Shown one piece after another: positions 1-5,680 of a stretch of DNA of 5,680 bases. The notes below the pieces were generated by a model. That model did no database searches. It was not told the DNA's origin and saw nothing but the letters and a program-made list of their open reading frames with translations. The DNA is taken from positions 1 to 5,680 of the forward strand of contig JAISLO010000134.1 in NCBI GenBank assembly GCA_031290815.1, written 5' to 3'. Made by a program: the position numbers and the translations under genes. Origin of the DNA: Synergistaceae bacterium (GTDB lineage Bacteria > Synergistota > Synergistia > Synergistales > Synergistaceae). How positions within the stretch are numbered: the first letter of the stretch is position 1; each line of letters starts with the position of its first letter.

Positions 1-126
1 CCAGTGATACTGGAGGAGATACGCGAACTTGAGAAAAAAGGCAGGGCGGATCCTGTTGCCTGCTCGGCTTGTAAAGGTGCAACAGTTCCACGAGGCAAAC
101 CTGATGTTGCGCTTTCGCAGTTGTAG
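1..126 (+). CDS. C-terminal end of an unrecognised protein (5'-truncated)
   Basis: Frame 1 is open from the window edge and ends at a TAG at 124-126, giving 41 residues that start PVILEEIRELEKKGRAD and end KPDVALSQL. The start of the gene lies outside the window. The first part looks like a charged amphipathic helix (EEIRELEKKG). It is followed by a CSAC (CxxC) motif at residues 21-24 and a Gly/Pro-rich tail. The balanced composition and the stop followed by a terminator-like structure support a real gene end. I do not recognise the family. The CxxC could bind metal or simply be two cysteines. The gene runs in the same direction as the hydro-lyase at 429, but about 300 bases and a candidate terminator separate them, so a shared operon is uncertain. 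Confidence 0.6.
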   Translation, partial: PVILEEIRELEKKGRADPVACSACKGATVPRGKPDVALSQL

Positions 127-139
127 CTTGGGGCTTAAC

Positions 140-169
140 TGGTCATGATCTGCGATTATCGTCTATAGC
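140..169 (+). promoter_or_regulatory. Weak sigma-70-like promoter candidate
   Basis: TGGTCA at 140-145 matches four of six bases of the -35 consensus. TATAGC at 164-169 matches four of six bases of the -10 consensus. The spacer is 18 bases. If used, transcription would start near 176 and the message would carry a leader of about 250 bases through the structured region. Other weak pairs exist, such as TTGAAC at 324-329 with a poor -10, so this is only one possibility. Confidence 0.18.
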
Positions 170-199
170 GTTGTTGCCTTCCACTGTGACTTGCCGTTG

Positions 200-249
200 G
201 TAATCCCTGCCGTGTCATCCATGAAATAACGGAGGGGGATCGGGATTAC
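200..249 (+). repeat. Inverted repeat overlapping the candidate terminator
   Basis: GTAATCCC at 200-207 is the exact reverse complement of GGGATTAC at 242-249, with 34 bases between the arms. Pairing can be extended outward by a G-U and a T-A pair (198-199 with 250-251). Its loop contains the 5' arm (231-237) of the GGAGGGG/CCCCTCC stem. The two stems therefore cross and could not both form as simple hairpins. Confidence 0.4.
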
Positions 250-307
250 TACTACAAAGATCGTAAGTTTGACGTGCAGGACTACTGCATTCCCTCCCCT
301 CCTTTTT
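231..307 (+). terminator. Candidate intrinsic terminator with a long stem-enclosed loop
   Basis: GGAGGGG at 231-237 is the exact reverse complement of CCCCTCC at 296-302, and a run of five T follows at 303-307. The enclosed stretch contains a small nested hairpin, TGCAG (275-279) / CTGCA (285-289), which could shorten the effective loop. This arrangement fits the end of the transcript of the gene stopping at 126, or an attenuator ahead of the hydro-lyase. The distance between the arms is longer than in a typical intrinsic terminator, which keeps confidence moderate. Confidence 0.38.
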
Positions 308-389
308 ATGCGGGGAAACAACGTTGAACTGTATCCGTCGAAGAATGCTACAAAAAGAGTTCCGTAAGTATGGAATCGTGGTTGATTTT

Positions 390-409
390 GGATCTGCAAT
401 TGTAGATTC
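390..409. promoter_or_regulatory. Imperfect palindrome, possible operator
   Basis: The core ATCTGCAATTGTAGAT at 392-407 is a palindrome except for one symmetric position pair (G396/T403). The outer bases G390 and C409 also pair. It sits about five bases upstream of the Shine-Dalgarno sequence of the hydro-lyase gene. The position suits a repressor binding site or a small RNA hairpin near the ribosome binding site. No regulator is encoded in the window, so its factor is unknown, and a palindrome this size can occur by chance. Confidence 0.3.
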
Positions 410-414
410 GGCAC

Positions 415-421
415 GAGGAGG
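415..421 (+). promoter_or_regulatory. Shine-Dalgarno sequence that fixes the hydro-lyase start
   Basis: GAGGAGG at 415-421 is a near-ideal anti-16S match, seven bases before the ATG at 429. It supports that ATG over the upstream in-frame TTG at 324 and over the second ATG at 435. Confidence 0.8.
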
Positions 422-428
422 TTGGGAA

Positions 429-1238
429 ATGGACATGATTATCACCGCGGAATCACTTGCTCATAAACCGGCGCGCGATGTGAGGGCTCTCATAAGGGAG
501 GGAAAATGGACTGGTCCGACGTCCGGGCTCTCCCTCGGCCATGCCCAGGCCAACATGATAGTGCTTCCCAAGGACTGGGCTTACGATTTTTTGCTGTTTG
601 CAGTGAGAAACAATAGGGCATGTCCCATTCTGGACGTCACCGAGGCCGGCAGTCCCGAACCTAGGCAGATTGCGCCCGGCGCGGATGTCAGGACGGATCT
701 GCCCAAGTACAGAATCTGGAAGAACGGTGAATTGACCGCCGAGCCGACTGACATTGTATCCGAGTGGCGGGATGATCTGGCGGCGTTCATGATAGGCTGT
801 TCTTTCTCGTTCGAGAGCGCTCTTCTCGACGCCGGCATTCCGGTGAGGCACATAGAGGAGAACGTCAACGTACCTATGTACCTGACCAACATACAGTGCA
901 TACCTGCCGGCCGGTTCTCCGGAAACATGGTCATGAGCATGAGGCCGATCCCTCATCGTCAGGTGCCTGCCGCAGTCACGTGCACCGCACGTTTTCCGTC
1001 CGTGCACGGTTCGCCGATGCACATAGGCGATCCGTCGGCGATAGGAATAAGCGACATAGGCCGTCCGGACTTCGGTGACGCCGTCACGATAAATCGGGGA
1101 GAAACGCCGGTGTTCTGGGCCTGCGGCGTGACCCCTCAGGCCGCCGTGATGAACTCGAAGCCGCCGTTTGCCATAACGCACGCCCCTGGTCACATGTTCA
1201 TAGCCGACCGCCGCGACTCCGATTACGCAGTGTTCTAA
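429..1238 (+). CDS. Putative hydro-lyase, UPF0317/DUF1445 family (YcsI-like)
   Basis: This 269-residue protein belongs to the UPF0317/DUF1445 family, usually annotated as a putative hydro-lyase (EC 4.2.1.-). It is related to Bacillus YcsI and to the DUF1445 part of mammalian D-glutamate cyclase. The true substrate is not known from sequence. Motifs I recognise run the full length: GPTSG (29-33), HAQANMIVLP (38-47), CPILDVTEAG (65-74), ADVRTDLPKYR (85-95), WRDDLAAFMIGCSFSFE (113-129), RHIEENVNVPMY (140-151), PAGRFSGNMVMSMRP (159-173), HGSPMHIGDP (193-202), PVFWACGVTPQ (227-237) and ITHAPGHMFIAD (249-260). There is no signal peptide or membrane segment, so it is cytoplasmic. The length is normal for the family and nothing appears broken. 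In Bacillus the family sits beside 5-oxoprolinase genes, which suggests a role around D-glutamate/5-oxoproline. No such neighbour is visible here. The ATG at 429 is chosen because of the strong ribosome binding site; an annotator could extend to TTG 324, which I consider wrong. Confidence 0.93.
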   Translation: MDMIITAESLAHKPARDVRALIREGKWTGPTSGLSLGHAQANMIVLPKDWAYDFLLFAVRNNRACPILDVTEAGSPEPRQIAPGADVRTDLPKYRIWKNGELTAEPTDIVSEWRDDLAAFMIGCSFSFESALLDAGIPVRHIEENVNVPMYLTNIQCIPAGRFSGNMVMSMRPIPHRQVPAAVTCTARFPSVHGSPMHIGDPSAIGISDIGRPDFGDAVTINRGETPVFWACGVTPQAAVMNSKPPFAITHAPGHMFIADRRDSDYAVF

Positions 1239-1242
1239 AAGT

Positions 1243-1282
1243 GAAGCGCCCTGGGCTTTTTTCATAAAACCCAGGGCGCTTC
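1243..1282. terminator. Bidirectional intrinsic terminator between convergent genes
   Basis: GAAGCGCCCTGGG at 1243-1255 and CCCAGGGCGCTTC at 1270-1282 form a perfect 13-bp stem starting five bases after the hydro-lyase stop codon. The loop is T-rich then A-rich. On the minus strand the stem is followed by ACTTTTA, a short U tract suited to ending the autotransporter transcript, 75 bases past its stop. On the plus strand it is followed only by GTTTATG. The position between two convergent genes fits a shared terminator; the short U tracts on both sides are the weak point. Confidence 0.8.
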
Positions 1283-1357
1283 GTTTATGCAATGTCGCTG
1301 ATGGGAACACTGCTTGAGCTGGACAAACTTGACAAACTTAACGAAAAGCTCAGCATT

Positions 1358-4300
1358 CTAAAATTCCCATTCGAACCTCACTCCGGCTGAGAATCCGCTG
1401 TACTTGCCAAAGTATCCCTGAATGCCGGTTTCGAGGGAGAAATTGCTGTCCTCGTTCGGGCGAAGTATCAGGCCCAGTTCGCCTATTCCTGTTGTGCCCT
1501 CCAGGTCATAAGCGGGGAGTGCGGACCACTTGTCGGTCCCTGCGTGGATATCGCCGTCAAACTCGTGTTCCACTGCGGCTCCGATGTACCACGTGCGCCG
1601 TTCGTTGCTGTTACGGGAGAAGCGAGCGCCGAACCTGATCCTGTGCGAGTCGTCGGCGAGAAATTTCACCCATTCATCTTCGGCCATCGTTTTGGGCAGC
1701 AGAACACTGTCGCCCTCCTGCCGGTTCCAGTAGTATCTGAACATGAGATCGAGTCTGTCCCGTGGATCCTTCAGCTTCAACGTGCGCCCTACTCCCAGAT
1801 GAGCGCCGTAATACGGCGCCTCAACGGTGTACGACAGCGGAACGCCATTCGACTCCAGACTCGCCGTGAACTCGTTCTCCAGCTTGCCGACGCGGAACGA
1901 ACCTTCCACTCTATAGCCGTTCGCCCATTCCTTCCGAGCCATCAGGCCCACGCCGTAGCTCTTGAGTGAACCGCTCCCATAGATATCGGCTGTTTCAGCG
2001 CCTGAGATGTGGTCATAGTTATCGTACGTGTCATAGTCCGCGTGTCCGATGTCCACGAAGGCGGCCCACAGGAACGAGCTGTCCGGGCGGTCTCCGTCTC
2101 CCTTGCGCGTCTCCTTGCTCGCAAACCCTACCATCGCGTTCATGCCGTCGATGTCGACGTGCGAATTGTCGTTGTCAACTCGCAGCCAAGCGCCGTCTAT
2201 GCCAGCGAACGGCTCCGAGGTGCGTCCATAGACATCATGGCTCTGGATGTCGTTGCTCAGGACTATATTAGCGGACTCGTAGCTGTGATCGGCAAGCCAG
2301 GTTCCCCGCGCCCCGACAAACGCCAATCCTGCGAGGCGGCTGTTCGTTATGACCGAAGCTTCATGCGCTGGGACAATAGGATCAATATCCGGTTCCACGA
2401 GGTGATCCGGCCTGGAGGGCAGCCACGGTTTGTTGCCAGAGGGGTCCAGCTCCGTTGGGTCGGGAGTCTTGCCCGGCTTGGTCTCCGATGCTGGCTGAGG
2501 GGTCAGTGGAGTCGGGCTCGGAGGTATTACCGGCTCGTCTGGCTGAGTCGGAGTACTGGGATCCGTGGGCTGCGGCGGTGTGTCAGGATTGACCGGAGGC
2601 GTCGGTGTGTCAGGATCGACCGGCGGCGTTGGCGAGTCAGGGTCAGTCGGCGTATTAGGCGTATCAGGATCCGTTGGCTGTATCGGAGTCGCCGGCTCTC
2701 CCGGATCTGCCGGCTTGTAGCCGAGGGGCAGCCTGGCCACCAGGTACTGGTGCGTCTCCTCTTCATCCTCTGGGCTCGCCGGCGCAGTACCCGGGGTCTT
2801 AGGAACGCTCGTGTCGATGATGAAGTTGTAGCCCGTGGTATATCCCCTCCGCACGTAAGCCCTGGAACTCTCGCTGTAGAATGTGCCGGAGGCCTGGCCG
2901 TTGTTCGGCTTCCCCAATATATCGCCGGGGGCTTCAGTGCCTATCAGGTAGAAGCGATCACCAGGCTGCGGAGCATCTCCTTGAATGATCGAAGTCAGGT
3001 AGACGCTGCTTCCCTCGATGTCGACGTTAGGATTGCCATCCGAGTGATAAATTTTGAGCAGGGCGGAATCCGGATCATTCAGCGTCGTCCCGTTCAGGTT
3101 GAAGATCAAATCTCCGCCCAAATCAGCCTGCGTGAGGGTCATCACATTGCTGCCCATCACCATAAGTTGTCCGCCCTCGTCGAGCTGGAGCGTGTGACTG
3201 GGGGCGTCGAGCTCCATGCCATCGGAGATCTGAGTGTAGCTCCCGCTCAGGAGGCGGACATCGCCAGGGCTGTCGACTCTGAATACGTTCTTGCCGCCCC
3301 AGATGAAGCCTCCTGCGGTATTGCCGCTTGCCGGGCCTACCTCCATGTCGAAAGTCTTTCCGTTATCCTGGTTTACCTCTATCGGATCAGGGAGCATCAC
3401 CCAGCCGAACTTCTCGGTCTTGATCTCCAGTTTGGCGTCCGCGTCAGCCGCATCCTGGACGATCGTTATCTTTCCGTCAGAGTCCGTGTTCATTCCGTTG
3501 ACAGTCCCGAAATATAACGAGTTGTACCGCTCGTCCCCGTTTTCCACGATCTTGTTCTCCCCTATGTACGTGTAATAGTAGTCCGTGGCCAGGAGCGTCA
3601 GCGTGTAGGGATCCTCCGGGTGGGTTATATGGCTGTGGCCGGTGTCGATCGTTATCGTACCGTACACCCTGGCCCCGCCCTGTTCCGGGTTTGTGTAATT
3701 GTCCCCTGTATAATTCGAGATAAACGTGTTGTCGTGAAACTCGCTGTTTTTGATCGTCAGCCGCTCGGCAATGCCGTAGCCGTACACAAGCCCGGCCGAT
3801 ATGGACCCGTTTTGCGCGGTTATCACATTGCCAGTGTACGAATTATCCTCGATAATTTCTATACCCAGTTTGGGCGTAGTCGGGTCGCTCGGGCTCGAAC
3901 TCGGGTTGCCGCTCGTCGCCCCCAGGATGCCTCCGCCGTCTATGTAGGTTCCGGCGGTGACAGTCGAGTCCTCGAAGTAGTCGTTCACAAGCTCGTCGAT
4001 CAGTCCGACGCCGTCAGATCGAACGCCTATCAGGCCACCGCCCTGAATATAACCGCTGGTCGATACGTTCACATTGTTGATCACGTTGTGATTCACGTTC
4101 TGCATGGCGGCGTTCCCCGTCTCGGAGTATACGCCGAAGATTCCCCCTCCTTTGATGTACGAGCCGGCATTGACATCGACATCTATCACGCGGTTCCCGC
4201 TGAGTCCGTCCTTTGTGCTGTCGTATGTTCCAGTGAAGCCCGTGAGACTCCCGATGCCCTGCGCTCCGACGATGCCGCCGCCCTCAATGAACCCGGCTTT

Positions 4301-5680
4301 CACTTTAATATCCGTAAAATTATTCTCGACGACGTTACTTCCAAATGCAAAACCGGCGGCTGAGTCGGACTGAACGCCGACCACTCCGCCTCCGCTGATG
4401 CCGCCCGCCGCTTCGACAGTGATGTCGTCAAAGTAATTCCCCCTCACCGTGCCGATGAGCCCTCCCATCTTGGAGGAGACCCCGACGATGCCGCCGCCCT
4501 TCAAACCATAACCGTGATCGTCGGTCCCATCAGTCCGCACTGTAAGGCCCTTGAAGAGGTTCTGATCGAGCGCGTGCAGGTTCGCTGTGGTTTCGGATGA
4601 ACGCAAGCCCACTATGCCCCCGCCGTAGAGGTAGGTCGCGGCCGAGACCTCCGAATCGAGGAACAGGTTTCCCGAAGCGTTGTGGAGGTACGCCCAAGGG
4701 TTGCTGTACACGTCGTCGATTACCCAGGAGAAATCGGCGTTGCTCAAAGTCGGGTCGTCAAACTTTTTCGAGTCCTCCGCGTCTGTGTAATTCGATTGAA
4801 GGCCTACTATTCCTCCGCCCTTGATGTATGAGAGCTTTGATTCCACCTTTATGCCGCTGAATATATTATTGTCCAGGTTTGTGAGCTCCACTCCCGCGGT
4901 GGAGAGGCCGTTCAGGCCTATGACTCCGCCTCCCCTTATTGAGTAACCGGCGCTCACGTTTATATCTCCGGCGAATATGTTTCCGGTCGCGTCATCAAGC
5001 TTGACGTTGGTGTCAGGAGCGAACATATCAGTCCCAGGGTGTTTGCTGTTGTTGTTCAGCCCGACGAGCCCTCCGCCCAGGAGTATGTCATCCGTTCGTA
5101 TATCTATTTCGGTGAAGAGGTTGCCTGAAAGCGAAGGTATCTCCGCGACGCCTATCTTGTCAGCCGGGGATGAGGCCGCATCCACTCCGATCAACCCGCC
5201 GCCCTCGATATACGCGCTCTCGGTGCGGTTATCGAAATCACCGCCGTCGCTGTCAGTGGTGGTTACACTCACTCCCTTGAAGAAATTACCGGAAACGGAG
5301 CCCATTTTGGCGGATGCCGAAACGTCAATGCCATGAAGTTCGCCGGTGGAACGAACTCCGATAATCCCGCCTCCGGCGAGGTATTGGGTAGCGTTGGTTT
5401 TGGGAGCCGCGTACATCGTAACCCGCAGGTCGGTGAAAGCGCTGCCCTTGACATCTCCGAGGGACGTGTCCACTGACGCAGAGTTGACGTTCCCGATCAA
5501 TCCGTTTACAACCCCCATCCTTGGTCTGACCACCCTATATTCGACGTACGCGCCTGTAAGATGCAAGTTTTCAAGGCTCAAGCCGTTGAAACTACTAGCG
5601 CCATTATTGAGCGGCACGTTCAGCCACTTTCGCTCGTTCGTGAAGTCATCCTCTCCACGGATAGTCTCTCTGATGGCTCC
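1358..5680 (-). CDS. Giant autotransporter with GGGIVG-repeat beta-helix passenger (N-terminus outside window)
   Basis: The reading frame is open from the right edge to a TAG at 1358-1360, giving 1440 visible residues. The first possible start in the window is a GTG at 5617, but 21 further open codons precede it and no Shine-Dalgarno sequence lies before it. The real start and signal peptide are therefore probably beyond the edge. Numbering from the GTG codon: residues about 38-616 are an irregular repeat with 12 clear GGG[IVL]xG cores, likely parallel beta-helix coils. Residues about 617-935 are less repetitive and beta-rich, with PGDRFYLIG near 885. Residues about 938-1080 are a Pro/Thr/Asp linker. 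Residues about 1085-1120 look like the pore-threading helix. Residues about 1142-1419 are the autotransporter beta-barrel, starting at GAWLRV and ending GVRFEWEF with the terminal Phe typical of outer-membrane barrels. No cysteine occurs in the translated part, as is common for secreted passengers. It should export its own passenger (type V secretion). An adhesin or surface-structure role is inferred; no protease or other catalytic motif is visible. Confidence 0.9.
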   Translation of the reverse strand, partial: GAIRETIRGEDDFTNERKWLNVPLNNGASSFNGLSLENLHLTGAYVEYRVVRPRMGVVNGLIGNVNSASVDTSLGDVKGSAFTDLRVTMYAAPKTNATQYLAGGGIIGVRSTGELHGIDVSASAKMGSVSGNFFKGVSVTTTDSDGGDFDNRTESAYIEGGGLIGVDAASSPADKIGVAEIPSLSGNLFTEIDIRTDDILLGGGLVGLNNNSKHPGTDMFAPDTNVKLDDATGNIFAGDINVSAGYSIRGGGVIGLNGLSTAGVELTNLDNNIFSGIKVESKLSYIKGGGIVGLQSNYTDAEDSKKFDDPTLSNADFSWVIDDVYSNPWAYLHNASGNLFLDSEVSAATYLYGGGIVGLRSSETTANLHALDQNLFKGLTVRTDGTDDHGYGLKGGGIVGVSSKMGGLIGTVRGNYFDDITVEAAGGISGGGVVGVQSDSAAGFAFGSNVVENNFTDIKVKAGFIEGGGIVGAQGIGSLTGFTGTYDSTKDGLSGNRVIDVDVNAGSYIKGGGIFGVYSETGNAAMQNVNHNVINNVNVSTSGYIQGGGLIGVRSDGVGLIDELVNDYFEDSTVTAGTYIDGGGILGATSGNPSSSPSDPTTPKLGIEIIEDNSYTGNVITAQNGSISAGLVYGYGIAERLTIKNSEFHDNTFISNYTGDNYTNPEQGGARVYGTITIDTGHSHITHPEDPYTLTLLATDYYYTYIGENKIVENGDERYNSLYFGTVNGMNTDSDGKITIVQDAADADAKLEIKTEKFGWVMLPDPIEVNQDNGKTFDMEVGPASGNTAGGFIWGGKNVFRVDSPGDVRLLSGSYTQISDGMELDAPSHTLQLDEGGQLMVMGSNVMTLTQADLGGDLIFNLNGTTLNDPDSALLKIYHSDGNPNVDIEGSSVYLTSIIQGDAPQPGDRFYLIGTEAPGDILGKPNNGQASGTFYSESSRAYVRRGYTTGYNFIIDTSVPKTPGTAPASPEDEEETHQYLVARLPLGYKPADPGEPATPIQPTDPDTPNTPTDPDSPTPPVDPDTPTPPVNPDTPPQPTDPSTPTQPDEPVIPPSPTPLTPQPASETKPGKTPDPTELDPSGNKPWLPSRPDHLVEPDIDPIVPAHEASVITNSRLAGLAFVGARGTWLADHSYESANIVLSNDIQSHDVYGRTSEPFAGIDGAWLRVDNDNSHVDIDGMNAMVGFASKETRKGDGDRPDSSFLWAAFVDIGHADYDTYDNYDHISGAETADIYGSGSLKSYGVGLMARKEWANGYRVEGSFRVGKLENEFTASLESNGVPLSYTVEAPYYGAHLGVGRTLKLKDPRDRLDLMFRYYWNRQEGDSVLLPKTMAEDEWVKFLADDSHRIRFGARFSRNSNERRTWYIGAAVEHEFDGDIHAGTDKWSALPAYDLEGTTGIGELGLILRPNEDSNFSLETGIQGYFGKYSGFSAGVRFEWEF
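1361..2194 (-). other. Autotransporter C-terminal beta-barrel domain
   Basis: The last roughly 278 residues of the autotransporter show alternating amphipathic strands with aromatic girdle residues. Examples are GAWLRV at the start, SSFLWAAFVDIGHADY, KSYGVGLMARKEW, YRVEGSFRVGKLEN, YYGAHLGVGRTL, LDLMFRYYWNR, WYIGAAVEHEF, FSLETGIQGYFG and the terminal FSAGVRFEWEF. The terminal Phe is the usual recognition signal of the BAM outer-membrane assembly machinery. The size matches the 12-stranded barrel of classical autotransporters. The preceding segment ASVITNSRLAGLAF onward is helix-like and likely spans the pore. Confidence 0.85.
2537..2671 (-). repeat. 27-bp tandem repeat encoding a 9-residue Pro/Thr/Asp linker unit
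   Basis: Five successive 9-residue units are encoded: DPDTPNTPT, DPDSPTPPV, DPDTPTPPV, NPDTPPQPT and DPSTPTQPD. The central units are the most alike at the DNA level, each beginning with a version of the plus-strand GTCAGGATCGACCGG word. The array lies inside a longer Pro-rich linker (about 2380-2800) between passenger and barrel. It probably acts as a stiff, extended spacer. Unit number may vary between strains through slippage or recombination. Confidence 0.8.
3770..5506 (-). repeat. Degenerate coding repeat array: GNxFxxIxV ... YIxGGGIVGVxS units
   Basis: Twelve GGG[IVL]xG cores start at residues 82, 139, 181, 229, 267, 332, 374, 409, 446, 490, 526 and 561 (numbered from the GTG at 5617), corresponding to DNA 3920-5374. 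Degenerate flanking copies occur at NGLIG (residue 38) and SAGLVYGYG (near 607). Most units also carry an N-x-F/hydrophobic strand such as SGNFFKGVSV, SGNLFTEIDI, DNNIFSGIKV or RGNYFDDITV about 30 residues before the glycine core. Spacing between cores varies from 35 to 65 residues. The regular strand-Asn-strand pattern fits a right-handed parallel beta-helix. I do not recognise a named repeat family. Confidence 0.75.

Larger units (their letters stand above)
127..428 (+). promoter_or_regulatory. Non-coding leader between the partial gene and the hydro-lyase gene
   Basis: No convincing gene lies in these 302 bases. The short open frames on either strand lack ribosome binding sites and family-like composition. 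The plus frame of the hydro-lyase is open back to a TTG at 324, but those extra residues do not look conserved. The stretch holds four candidate signals. One is a weak promoter-like pair, TGGTCA at 140-145 and TATAGC at 164-169 with an 18-base spacer. The second is an inverted repeat GTAATCCC (200-207) / GGGATTAC (242-249). The third is a GGAGGGG/CCCCTCC stem followed by T5. The fourth is an imperfect palindrome at 390-409. It most likely contains the upstream gene's terminator followed by the promoter of the hydro-lyase. The exact promoter cannot be fixed by eye. Confidence 0.45.

Noticed and set aside
382..408. Promoter-like TTGATT ... TAGATT pair
   Set aside because: The spacer is only 15 bases, and the start would fall on the ribosome binding site, leaving almost no leader.
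324..428. N-terminal extension of the hydro-lyase from TTG 324
   Set aside because: The 35 extra residues do not resemble the family, whose members are close to 269 aa. The ATG at 429 has an excellent Shine-Dalgarno sequence, while the TTG has none.
453..1310. 285-codon open frame on the minus strand opposite the hydro-lyase
   Set aside because: It is a shadow of a clearly conserved gene. It is rich in His/Arg, has no family motifs, and runs across the terminator hairpin.
1315..1352. Weak inverted repeat TGAGCT/AGCTCA right after the autotransporter stop
   Set aside because: The stem is only six base pairs with a 26-base loop and no U tract. The stronger hairpin at 1243-1282 explains termination better.
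2009..3517. 502-codon open frame on the plus strand opposite the autotransporter
   Set aside because: It is antisense to the autotransporter. Its Arg-rich low-complexity stretch is simply the complement of the Pro/Thr/Asp repeat. It has no recognisable domain and no ribosome binding site was noted.
3620..4363. 247-codon plus-strand open frame within the repeat region
   Set aside because: It is antisense to the glycine-rich repeat array and has no domain signature. Open antisense frames are expected from the codon bias of the real gene.
3920..5374. CRISPR-like or satellite repeat interpretation of the GGG-coding array
   Set aside because: The repeats are conserved at the protein level but degenerate in DNA and unevenly spaced, and the reading frame is continuous through them.

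Overview
The window looks like chromosomal DNA of a Gram-negative (two-membrane), probably anaerobic bacterium. The main evidence is a very large autotransporter whose C-terminal beta-barrel ends in an aromatic residue, which requires an outer membrane. The coding DNA is moderately GC-rich. The overall style (glycine-rich beta-helix passenger, Pro/Thr/Asp linker, barrel) reminds me of surface proteins in Synergistota, but this placement is an impression and has not been tested by a search.

Layout, left to right. Positions 1-126 hold the last 41 codons of a plus-strand gene I do not recognise. Positions 127-428 are about 300 bases without a gene. They contain a long-range GGAGGGG/CCCCTCC stem followed by T5, an overlapping inverted repeat that would compete with it, and a near-perfect palindrome just before the next ribosome binding site. 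Positions 429-1238 encode a complete UPF0317/DUF1445 (YcsI-like) putative hydro-lyase of 269 aa. Positions 1239-1357 separate two convergent genes and carry a 13-bp perfect hairpin that probably terminates both. Positions 1358-5680 on the minus strand encode an autotransporter that remains open through the right edge, so its N-terminus and signal peptide lie outside the window.

The autotransporter passenger begins with at least 12 irregularly spaced copies of a motif with consensus roughly GNxFxxIxV ... YIxGGGIVGVxS. A less repetitive beta-rich region follows, then a Pro/Thr/Asp linker built from five 9-residue (27-nt) tandem units, a likely pore-threading helix, and the barrel. The two main genes are convergent and show no sign of a shared function. 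The hydro-lyase is probably metabolic and cytoplasmic; in other bacteria this family often sits near 5-oxoproline genes. The autotransporter is a surface structure, plausibly an adhesin. No RNA gene, CRISPR array or mobile element was found. The most interesting items are the GGGIVG-repeat passenger and the potential attenuator-like leader before the hydro-lyase.
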